The notes under the pieces were generated by a model. The model made no database searches. It worked only from the letters and a program-made list of their open reading frames with translations, and had not been told where the DNA came from. The position numbers and the translations under genes are program-made. A DNA stretch of 37,615 bases from Acidobacteriota bacterium (GTDB lineage Bacteria; Acidobacteriota; Blastocatellia; Pyrinomonadales; Pyrinomonadaceae): assembly GCA_003222895.1 (NCBI GenBank), contig QHXI01000072.1, positions 1 to 37,615 of the forward strand, given 5' to 3'. Below, in pieces: positions 27,801-34,519 of the stretch; within the stretch, counting starts at the first letter, position 1, and each line of letters begins with the position of its first letter.

Positions 27801-28093
27801 TAGAACTCGATGAACGCCAGATAATTCGGCTCGACGTTGGTGATCCAATTCCGCGGCTCGGTGCGGACAATCATGTCGCGGTGAACACCAATGATGTCGC
27901 CCGGACCGATCAGTGCGAAGTCTTTTTCCGGTTGCGGCGTGGCGTTTATCGAGACGCCGATCGGCACCGAAGCGCGTTCATTCGGGGGCAGAAAGGCGGA
28001 CGGATCACCCAACGTGTCCGGTTCTTTAATGTGCGCCGAAACTCCTTTCCGCGCCCAGGACTGAAATTGGTACTTTGCGACGTCTGTTGTCAT
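24863..28093 (-). CDS. Large uncharacterised protein (1076 aa) with two central membrane helices
   Basis: There is no N-terminal signal peptide. The first ~560 residues are soluble-looking, with a conserved-looking segment NYLAFIEFYDEDFAWRYTP near residues 88-106 followed by RLRPWISLLVLKEDEFERDD. Around residues 588-630 a basic stretch (WLRWLMKNR) leads into LSVLIVALVTLLLLGIFGG and VVWAIAAVLALAAVGGFFWL, two predicted membrane helices. After a low-complexity Ala/Pro/Gly linker the C-terminal ~400 residues are soluble-looking again, with VGLNHEMGRELLWREFPTDL near 801-820 and RRGWFFVIQEVPGEPRFGMD-type sequence near 985. Two helices in tandem put both large domains on the same side of the membrane. 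The start is 6 bp after the DUF6603 stop, so it is probably co-translated. Function unknown. Confidence 0.88.
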   Translation of the reverse strand: MTTDVAKYQFQSWARKGVSAHIKEPDTLGDPSAFLPPNERASVPIGVSINATPQPEKDFALIGPGDIIGVHRDMIVRTEPRNWITNVEPNYLAFIEFYDEDFAWRYTPAKPIGDRLRPWISLLVLKEDEFERDDRRLPLPVVNVKSKSALPPSDETWLFAHVHTEQDIDPGELSDLEKYLRSLQAAVTTDPDKIYCRLLSPRHLDPNTAYHAFLVPAFEVGRLAGLGQSTAGVPAQKAAWDAATTGVELPLYYDWYFNTGERQDFESLVEQLKPRFLDERIGVRSMDCSLPGFVEVDGRGRERPLAPGERPGLPPAAPTTQGLEGALKTERTQSLPLVFTPNDFQKELAILVNLPEEIQTDINAVPGSDADFLNDPVVTVPFYGQNHARQHKTDKILLNVSESGWYHDLNRDPRSRVPAGFGTGVIQKDQDKFMQKAWQQVERVYEGNRKIRNFQFIMQVSALYNAQFFVKLAPEKLLAVTTMVHAKVMGSPTTIRQQLLESRLKTPVFSAAFRRLSRPSGKLVQRLSGAGGPFDHSGLVTAINDGRITPAPPRGLPDGIPSVDGLAQQIQPRTFPAWLRWLMKNRLSVLIVALVTLLLLGIFGGAAVVWAIAAVLALAAVGGFFWLQRQNQDLDVAGELVDPEKAEASIRSVPQQPGFNIVRAGETGAPAATPGASAAADSVEARNFRSAAIDLQQRIVIRTPDKPALSAFDVIGVQGKLKRAIDPHVTFPFRLSAFVKIPGRSFDRPEDIVDAMAHPDFEEATYIYLRDINKELLIPNLQLIPPDTISILETNPKFIEAYMVGLNHEMGRELLWREFPTDLRGSYFRQFWEVKGVSNPDTPTDAEKLKDIVKIHKWPSTSELGSHKPDPGPNADVKPTQKQAVLVIRGELLKRYPNTVIYAQKAVDDGHGNNIIHEDLNPSQFQEELKFPLFRAEIDPDLRFFGFDLTVEQAKGIDASRDFENDHRGWFFVIQEVPGEPRFGMDIAYEPTRDNDSDPTNDLNDTWNNLAWNLFGPTEPAFIKRFPAPAFPKPGSEDLNKHIWARNSAEMAYSLFQTPVMVAVHASEMLDMPTAV

Positions 28094-28099
28094 ACGGGT

Positions 28100-29818
28100 T
28101 CAGTTCAGATTCAACTCGAAATTTGAGACGACCTGAATTTGACCGGCGAGGGCCGGATTCTGAGCAATCAATTCGTGCTGTTGCTGATAAGCCTCGGCCT
28201 GAGTGTTGAAGAATACTGGCCCACTCGCATTAGTCACATGTGATTTCAAATCGGCTGCATTGGCGATGACGAAAGTCTCCTGCAGCAGCTCAACTTGCGG
28301 CGGCGCGTTCAAGGATACGCGCGTCTGCTGTTGCGCCAGCCGGGATTGCCGGACAGCGCTGCCTTTGACCAGACGGTCGTAGGCCACCACGAAGAGATTG
28401 ATTAAGCTCTTAGGCCCGATCTGCTCGCGCCGCAGGTAACTCAGCTCATAAACCACGTCACGAACTACAGGCAACGTCGTCAGCAGGTCGGCGGTGGCAG
28501 TCAGCTTAAAACCACTCGGCAGATTGTCAAACGACTTCCGCGACAATTTTTCGCTGTCACTCAATTCCAGGAAGTTAGCGGGAGCAAACTGTTCTCGCAC
28601 ACTCTGATAGTCGGCCGGTATTTCTGCGCCGCCGGAATTGGCGTTAGCCAGCTTGAACCTGTTCTCGGCGAGTGGTTTCTTGTCGCCAAATTTTGCGATC
28701 GCAAAGTCTTCGAGCGGCAACGAGCGTTGGCTGAAGGTGAGTACGCCGGCCGGGTGAATCACCAGCATTTCCGTAGCTGCCGGCAGCTCAATTTTGCGCA
28801 GGCTGACGTGCAAGTGATTGTTCGCCGGTAAGTCAGCGCGCCAGTTGCGGGTATCTGCCAGTTCGCGTTGCAAGACCTTGAGCAGGTCTTCAATCGCTCC
28901 TGCAACGGCCTGCAGCGGGTCGCCCCAAGTGGCATGGAAACCAACTGAGATTGAGAAAAACAAGAACGACAGCGTCCCTTTGCCACGAGCATCCCAGGGA
29001 GTCGGCCCCGTCAAGGTGGCGGAGATATTGACTCCCGCGATGACCGACGAGTGCCGGCGCAGGGCAACGCCACCGGAAAGTTTGGCGACGAAATGAAACG
29101 GATCAAACTGGAAGAGAACATCGAAACCCAGGAAGCCATAGATATTGAACCCGGACTGTTCCGCGTAAAGTTCTACGCGCGCGCCAAACTGCACCGTGTT
29201 CGAAGTAACCGCGAAATAGGATTCGACCTTGAGGCGAGGGTTGTCGTCAGAGAGAAGGCTGATCCCAATCCGCGCCATGCTGCGGAAGCCGTCCGGCAAA
29301 GCGGGAATTGTTGGCAGGTCGCGGAAGTCAGGATGGAAGCCGCCCACACTGAGGGCCAGCGCCTTCGCTTCACCCCACGACACTAGGAACGCCATGCTGC
29401 CGGTGATCGAATAGATCAGCAAACGGGAATCGAACAGGTCGGCGCGGAAGAAGATATAGCCGCGGTCGAAATCCACCACGCCGAGAAAGTTGACTTGCAA
29501 TTGCAGGATCGGCGCTTCTCTATCAGGCAGCAGTGTTTTAAGTACACCTACTATTGCAAACATCGGATTCGGCAAATCCATTAGCAGGCAGAGCTCGACG
29601 GTGATGATTGAAGACGTTCCCCAACCCAGCTTAGCCATCGGGCCGATAACGAAGTGATCTGGTTGGGGCGGGAAGAATTGCTTGATGTCGCTGATGATCC
29701 GCGTGATGTTGGCGACGATGTTTTCTGGGAACAGAATGCTCTTGACGGCATTGGTGCGAATGCCCTCGGCCAGCGCAGCCACGACTATCCTGCGGTTCAA
29801 ACCAAAGATGCCGCCCAC
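28100..29818 (-). CDS. DUF6603 protein, C-terminal portion (same frame as 29867-31381, separated by TAG)
   Basis: A 572-residue frame starting at a GTG with no Shine-Dalgarno. It is in the same reading frame as the upstream 504-residue part; the only interruption is the TAG at 29867-29869, and the 16 codons after it (encoding AKFNQIELSFGFTLNG) lead directly into this start. The body matches DUF6603: KLGWGTSSIITVELCLLMD, LQVNFLGVVDFDRGYIFF and FGFDVLFQFDPFHFVAKLSG, alternating hydrophobic strands typical of the family. The last ~220 residues are less regular. DUF6603 has no established function. If the stop is real, this piece would need re-initiation or readthrough to be made. Confidence 0.8.
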   Translation of the reverse strand: MGGIFGLNRRIVVAALAEGIRTNAVKSILFPENIVANITRIISDIKQFFPPQPDHFVIGPMAKLGWGTSSIITVELCLLMDLPNPMFAIVGVLKTLLPDREAPILQLQVNFLGVVDFDRGYIFFRADLFDSRLLIYSITGSMAFLVSWGEAKALALSVGGFHPDFRDLPTIPALPDGFRSMARIGISLLSDDNPRLKVESYFAVTSNTVQFGARVELYAEQSGFNIYGFLGFDVLFQFDPFHFVAKLSGGVALRRHSSVIAGVNISATLTGPTPWDARGKGTLSFLFFSISVGFHATWGDPLQAVAGAIEDLLKVLQRELADTRNWRADLPANNHLHVSLRKIELPAATEMLVIHPAGVLTFSQRSLPLEDFAIAKFGDKKPLAENRFKLANANSGGAEIPADYQSVREQFAPANFLELSDSEKLSRKSFDNLPSGFKLTATADLLTTLPVVRDVVYELSYLRREQIGPKSLINLFVVAYDRLVKGSAVRQSRLAQQQTRVSLNAPPQVELLQETFVIANAADLKSHVTNASGPVFFNTQAEAYQQQHELIAQNPALAGQIQVVSNFELNLN

Positions 29819-29866
29819 GCCGTTTAGCGTGAAACCAAAACTCAGCTCAATCTGATTAAACTTTGC

Positions 29867-31381
29867 CTAGAAGAGATTGTTGAAGTCGAGCTCGAGCGCG
29901 CCGGCGTATTCACCTTTATCCGGATCAAATCGCAGGAAGCCACCGCCTTTGAAACCTCCGGCGTCGAGTGAAAGACCGGCCCCGCTTGGCGGTTTGAACG
30001 CGAACGCAAGGTCCATCACACCGAGGTTGCCGCCGTCGTCAGGGAACGTTAGCGTACCGGTCATGCCGACACGGTCTACAAGTGCCTTTAGTGGGCCGAG
30101 CGACAACCCGACGCTGGCCGACACTTCGGCTACCACCGTGGCGTTGGTAGCTTGCAGCGCGAGATGGACCGACGGTACGGTGAGAATCCCGCCGATAGAA
30201 ATTCCCACCGGCAGCGTCGCATCCAATCCGGCACTCCCACGAAAGTACAACCCCCTCTTGTTGGACCAGCCGAGGGCCAGATCGAAATCCGCTCGGGCAC
30301 CGTCCTGGGGAAGTATGCTCTGAAGGAAGCCGTCGCCGTCAGCTGCCGCAATCACCAATACGGACGAGCCCGTATCCAAAAGTAACCCATATTCTTGATC
30401 GCTTGTATTCAGATTCGCAGTGCCTGAAATTAGAAACGGTCCCATCTCAAGACGGGTACCCTTCATACTGCCTATGAGAAAACCACAAAAGCTGAGCACG
30501 CCGGGACTAACACTCACGCCGGTTGTGCCCGCTCCCCCGAACAGCGTTAAGCCGTGGGGGCCAATGGCAAGGCCTGCGGCGTGGTCAGTTAGGTCCAGGT
30601 CAACATCCCAGTAAGGCAACAGCTCGCCGAATGGCAGGATCACCAATCCGAAATCCCCGAGGTCTCTCGAAGATAGGGCAAGCTTGATACCGCATCGATC
30701 TCCAAGTTGAAAGTCCGGCTGTACAAAGACAGTCAGAACCCCAGGGCTGACATGATTACCGAGATCTCCTAAACCTGTTCTACTTTCCGGCCTCCCGTCA
30801 TATACGGCGTCGTAACCAAAATACTTGAGAAGCACAGCAAGTCGCGGAAACAGCTTATCAGCAACAGCTTTTGCGTCTGCAGACGCAGCTAACCCCTGGG
30901 GCGGGAGATATTCCGCACGAAGCACTTGCAAAGGATCCGAAAGAAGGTCAGAGATTCGATCGAGCGAAAGATCAGGTGCTCGAATAACCGTCAGCAATCC
31001 CAGGAACTCGTAAACCGCAGGATGCCAACTCCTGAGATACTCGATCACAAGAGCCTGGACCAGGTTTGTGGTGAGTTCCTCCAAATCAGCTTCCGTGCCG
31101 GGCTCGGCGGGAAGTTGGCGCACGGCCGAAACTAGCTGGTTCACCTTCTCGAGCGCGGCGAGAAAATCGGCGAGGGATTCCGGTGGATGGTCGATGAGGT
31201 CGTCCAGCTGCTGGTAGGCATCTTTGATTGCAACGAGGAGATTGTCAGTTGTCGGCCCTGCCGTTATCTTCCAGCCGATTACCTCCGACAGCAGTTGCCC
31301 GCTAACACCACTCTCGCCCGCAACAGCCAGCGGCAACAGCAATAACTTTATTTCGTTTAGAAGTATTTCCTGAAAGTTCAT
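29867..31381 (-). CDS. DUF6603 protein, N-terminal portion ending in an in-frame TAG
   Basis: A 504-residue frame. Residues 1-180 are mainly helical (LADFLAALEKVNQLVSAVRQ), the remainder is strand-rich with Gly (GLAIGPHGLTLFGGAGTTG, FRGSAGLDATLPVGISIGG, VSASVGLSLGPLKALVD). It ends ELDFNNLF at the TAG. The next gene continues the same frame and fold, so the two together would be about 1093 residues, one DUF6603 protein. Possibilities are a recent nonsense mutation, a sequencing error, a split into two subunits, or readthrough. It lies 126 bp downstream of the caspase-like gene on the same strand. Confidence 0.8.
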   Translation of the reverse strand: MNFQEILLNEIKLLLLPLAVAGESGVSGQLLSEVIGWKITAGPTTDNLLVAIKDAYQQLDDLIDHPPESLADFLAALEKVNQLVSAVRQLPAEPGTEADLEELTTNLVQALVIEYLRSWHPAVYEFLGLLTVIRAPDLSLDRISDLLSDPLQVLRAEYLPPQGLAASADAKAVADKLFPRLAVLLKYFGYDAVYDGRPESRTGLGDLGNHVSPGVLTVFVQPDFQLGDRCGIKLALSSRDLGDFGLVILPFGELLPYWDVDLDLTDHAAGLAIGPHGLTLFGGAGTTGVSVSPGVLSFCGFLIGSMKGTRLEMGPFLISGTANLNTSDQEYGLLLDTGSSVLVIAAADGDGFLQSILPQDGARADFDLALGWSNKRGLYFRGSAGLDATLPVGISIGGILTVPSVHLALQATNATVVAEVSASVGLSLGPLKALVDRVGMTGTLTFPDDGGNLGVMDLAFAFKPPSGAGLSLDAGGFKGGGFLRFDPDKGEYAGALELDFNNLF

Positions 31382-31507
31382 TTCGACTCACACCTGTCGT
31401 GCAATCCAAAATAATCGGAAACAGAACGAGGGACGCCGGCTCACTTTGTCTTAATTAGCAATTCCTTTCCGCCTAAGGTCCACATTGCGGGCTGTCCGAA
31501 GTGACGC

Positions 31508-32524
31508 TTATTTTGTTAGCCCTCGTTCTGGGTGGCCGGGATCTAAATCTCCAGTGAGCAAGGAGTCGGCCTGTTGATCGGTCACCAATTGCCCGTTTGT
31601 CCAAACATAACCTTCGCTGATGAAGTTGTACCACATGTCAAATTCCAAATTGCTCTGCGTCTTGGAACGCGCGTAGAGCTCAAATTGTGACCGAATCAAG
31701 GCAAGCCACGTCGAACGAAACTTAAGATCCAGTTCAGCCAGGGCTTTATTCACTTCTTTACTTGTGAGTTGGCTGATGACCGCTTTCATGTCCTTTACGA
31801 TCTGCTTTGCTTTGTCCTGAAACGCCGCTATTTCGTTTTTCTTACGCTCAAATGTTATGTCCTTCCCTTCTCTCGCCGAGGTGTGCGCCTCGGCCTCGGC
31901 CAGCGACAAAGAGTCGGGATACTCCATAAACCAGGGAAGTCCTATTGGCAGAACTTCGTTGAGTGCAAGACAAAACGTCTGCATGGACCCAAAGGTAAAA
32001 CCGAGGGCGCCACCCACTGTGATGTCGATGTTTAATGCCTTAGACAATCTACGCGCCAAGCTTTTGTGGAACCCAAGTCCAGCCCGGCAAGAGAGGAGAA
32101 CAATGATGGTTTTTTTGGTCTTGCGCTTCAGTTTCAGATTTCCATCCTGGGTCAAAATCTTTATGAGCCTGTCCATGCCTGTCTTACTAAGGTCGCTCCC
32201 CGTTGCATAGAGTCCCTGCGGATTGCCGTGTCCGGCGATGAATATTACGTCCGAGTCTTGAAGGCCAGAGAAGTCTAATGGGGTGACCGTCGCCTGCCCT
32301 GTACATTCAAAGGAATGGACTGGAATCCGCGGTGGCGCTATCTGTGTAGGTACTCCACTTATGTTCTTCGCGTTCAGCCCAAGCATGGTTAACACTTTCA
32401 TCAGCGCGTAGTCCTGGTAAACCGGGGGTGTGGGTGTATCCTCGCGTCGCTCTCTATCGATAAAGTCGCTAGTAGACGCGACTGCTATATATCGCGTGGC
32501 ACTATGAATATCTGGCATCTTCAT
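31508..32524 (-). CDS. Caspase-fold (clan CD) cysteine protease candidate
   Basis: About 338 residues from the ATG at 32524 (Met 36 of a longer open frame that begins at 32629); an ATG two codons later is equally possible and the Shine-Dalgarno is weak. A predicted alpha-beta core shows strand DSDVIFIAGHG (His about 99) and strand TIIVLLSCRAG (Cys about 146). The order H-G then a hydrophobic strand ending in Ser-Cys matches the catalytic dyad of caspase, CHAT, gingipain and clostripain relatives. After the core, GGALGFTFGSMQTF is followed by a long helical C-terminal region (about 215-320). No signal peptide is present. It is the first gene of the large-gene run. The family assignment rests on motif layout only, without an alignment. 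Confidence 0.6.
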   Translation of the reverse strand: MKMPDIHSATRYIAVASTSDFIDRERREDTPTPPVYQDYALMKVLTMLGLNAKNISGVPTQIAPPRIPVHSFECTGQATVTPLDFSGLQDSDVIFIAGHGNPQGLYATGSDLSKTGMDRLIKILTQDGNLKLKRKTKKTIIVLLSCRAGLGFHKSLARRLSKALNIDITVGGALGFTFGSMQTFCLALNEVLPIGLPWFMEYPDSLSLAEAEAHTSAREGKDITFERKKNEIAAFQDKAKQIVKDMKAVISQLTSKEVNKALAELDLKFRSTWLALIRSQFELYARSKTQSNLEFDMWYNFISEGYVWTNGQLVTDQQADSLLTGDLDPGHPERGLTK

Positions 32525-33174
32525 CTTTAGCTCTACACCCCGGGGGCGCATTCCCCCGCATAACTCCACTTTCAGCAGTGCGATTGACTGGCTTGTTGAA
32601 GCGAGAAGACCGGAACTCGCCACCATCAAACCCTGCTTGGGCAGCGATCCTTTCGGATGGGTCGGCTACATCAAGCGACCGACGACCAGAGGGACGTGAC
32701 AAACGATATCAACGCGCAGCGACCGTCGGCGGCTACACTCGCCTCGCCCAGGTCGGACGCTTGAAAATTTGCCGGTATTCGACTTTCGGTTTTACGAACA
32801 GTCACCGTCTTGCAACAAAAGAGTTGGTCGGGAATCGCACCGAAATCTCAAAACACAAGTCCAGTCGATGACGTGAGACTCACTAGCGTTTGTCCCGGCG
32901 AAAAAATAAGGATCAAAAGGTGAAAGGAATATAGGTACAGGCAGTGAGGGCTGTCAATGAAAAGTGGGAGGACTTCCAGTAGCTTCGTCTCGCGCTTCAC
33001 AATTCCGGCTGCATCGCGGCGTATCCGACTGCGCGTCCAATAGCCGTTCCCGTGAGTCCTTCGAAAGCAGGCATTGTATGCACCGTGTGCAGTGCATGCA
33101 CGTTGATTTTTGGTGAGCGGTTTTGTAAGTTTGAAAATAAAGGAGCGAAAAAGACAATGCGCTAAGATCCTAGT
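32525..33174. other. Intergenic region upstream of the caspase-like gene
   Basis: About 650 bp (545 bp if the longer start at 32629 is used) without a supported gene. It presumably carries the promoter for the large-gene cassette. It contains a 10-bp perfect palindrome, GTGCATGCAC (33092-33101), beside related half-sites GTATGCAC (33076-33083) and GTGTGC (33085-33090), which could be a regulator site. The composition is lower in GC than the flanking operons. No terminator or RNA gene was recognised. Confidence 0.5.
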
Positions 33175-33525
33175 TTAAAGAAACCGCGGCAAAGGAGGGG
33201 GCAGAATACCTTTTGGCGCTGACGCCAGTAATGTCTGTTCGAACAGCCTCTCCCGGTCATGACGCGATTCCGAAAGTTCGTTCTGAATAAAAGTTACCAC
33301 TCCGTGGTATGCGAACCAGGTTCGATTTCGAGGGCCTTTCAAGTGGCAGCCTCGATAACCAAGCACCGCACGATTGGGAAACGGTTCTGAATGACCTTCC
33401 ATCCGGTTCCAAAGATCCATCAGACTTGCAACCACACGCTCTTCTATGACCCAACACGGATTTGGGCGCCCGGAAAAGATGTCAGCGCATCCCATCCACG
33501 CTTCATCTGAGCTTGACATGACCAT
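33175..33525 (-). CDS. Small 'IFSG' domain protein
   Basis: About 116 residues from the ATG at 33525. Candidate starts at 33588, 33525, 33519 and 33495 all lack a good Shine-Dalgarno, so the N-terminus is uncertain. It contains DIFSGRPNPCWVIEE followed 30-40 residues later by AVLGYRGCHL, matching DIFSGLKNPVIEL...PILGYRGLIVE in the adjacent upstream gene; the two are paralogous over this domain. The C-terminal part (HGVVTFIQNELSESRHDRER) has no counterpart of known function. It overlaps the 3' end of the upstream gene in another frame (23 bp with this start), which suggests translational coupling. Function unknown. Confidence 0.65.
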   Translation of the reverse strand: MVMSSSDEAWMGCADIFSGRPNPCWVIEERVVASLMDLWNRMEGHSEPFPNRAVLGYRGCHLKGPRNRTWFAYHGVVTFIQNELSESRHDRERLFEQTLLASAPKGILPPPLPRFL

Positions 33526-34432
33526 CTTTGACGACCATAAAGCTGCAAAAGTCCCTGTATGGTCCACGATCAGCGGTCCGCGGGTCACTTATGATTTGTC
33601 CACTGTTATCCAGATTCGTGACAGGCGCCGGCCCGACTTTATGGGACCAGAGCCCGTCCGGGCCCTTTCGATACCAATGGAAATCGAAGCCAGGGGCCAT
33701 AACCAGAGCGACCAAGTGTCCTTCGGGCGGGCATTCATTGTTAGCCAATGGAGCGGCTATGAGACTATCTGATACCGCGGCCGGCTGCACAAAGGCGCAG
33801 ACGCAGGTTGCTGGAGTAATCAGGATGCCTTCAGGTCTTCCCGGTTGGGCAAAACTGTCAGTACGGTAATTTGTGGAATAGTTGTAGCAGTTGTTGTTCA
33901 GTTGTTTTAGCCCGCCGTCATTCCACCACATCGGCTCAAAAATAGGAGCACAGCTACATACTGGTGTCGCCGTCGTCACAGCCTTAGCTTTCAACTTCTT
34001 GCCCGTATTTTTCTTGGCCACCAGCGTAGCAATTAACTTGTCTGTTACCTCTCGGGAAACTTCGACCTGTTGCCTGACCAATTCTGGAAAATCCTTTCCG
34101 AGCTTGACCCGGCGAATGATCCCTCTTTTGCCAAAGACGAAGTCTTCGAAATCTTCATCAGAGGGTACCTGAGCGAGTTCAGGACCGGACAGTTGTCCGG
34201 CTGTTAGGCGAAAAGCCTCTGGCAGGCTTCGGCTAGCGCGAGTACCAATCTGCTCAACGATAAGTCCGCGATAACCGAGGATCGGAATCGGAGGCACCGC
34301 CCTGGTTTCCTCTGCTTGAAGTGCACGTTTGGGTTTTAGTCTCACGACGACGTCGGACGCCTCTTTGTCATCAAGCTCGATTACAGGGTTCTTCAGTCCG
34401 CTGAATATGTCGATTGTGATTCTAATTGCCAT
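33503..34432 (-). CDS. 'IFSG' domain protein with possible papain-like C-terminal domain
   Basis: A 309-residue protein with a strong Shine-Dalgarno (GGAGGA at 34441-34446, 8 bp before the ATG). Residues 1-100 form the IFSG domain (ITIDIFSGLKNPVIEL at 5-20; ILGYRGLIVE at 51-60) shared with the next gene. A Lys-rich linker (140-150) leads to a C-terminal domain with NNNCYNYSTNYR (179-190, Cys182), a GHLVALV strand, FDFHWYR (249-255, His252) and VTNLDNSGQI (271-280). Cys, His and Asn/Asp in this order, with the N-C-Y and H-W contexts, resemble papain-fold cysteine hydrolases; this is an inference from pattern. Four further Cys residues (159, 161, 210, 212) form two C-x-C motifs. It begins 87 bp after the NRPS stop. 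Confidence 0.75.
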   Translation of the reverse strand: MAIRITIDIFSGLKNPVIELDDKEASDVVVRLKPKRALQAEETRAVPPIPILGYRGLIVEQIGTRASRSLPEAFRLTAGQLSGPELAQVPSDEDFEDFVFGKRGIIRRVKLGKDFPELVRQQVEVSREVTDKLIATLVAKKNTGKKLKAKAVTTATPVCSCAPIFEPMWWNDGGLKQLNNNCYNYSTNYRTDSFAQPGRPEGILITPATCVCAFVQPAAVSDSLIAAPLANNECPPEGHLVALVMAPGFDFHWYRKGPDGLWSHKVGPAPVTNLDNSGQIISDPRTADRGPYRDFCSFMVVKDGHVKLR

Positions 34433-34519
34433 CGCTCTTTTCCTCCGTTAGGATTGAGGCCGATCAAATACCGGGCTTATTAGGGTAACTTTTACCGGGT
34501 GATTCTGCTCCTTGGAGAT

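Noticed and set aside
34484-34496. Short hairpin GGTAA-CTT-TTACC after the NRPS gene as a terminator
   Set aside because: A 5-bp AT-rich stem without a following U-tract is too weak to call.
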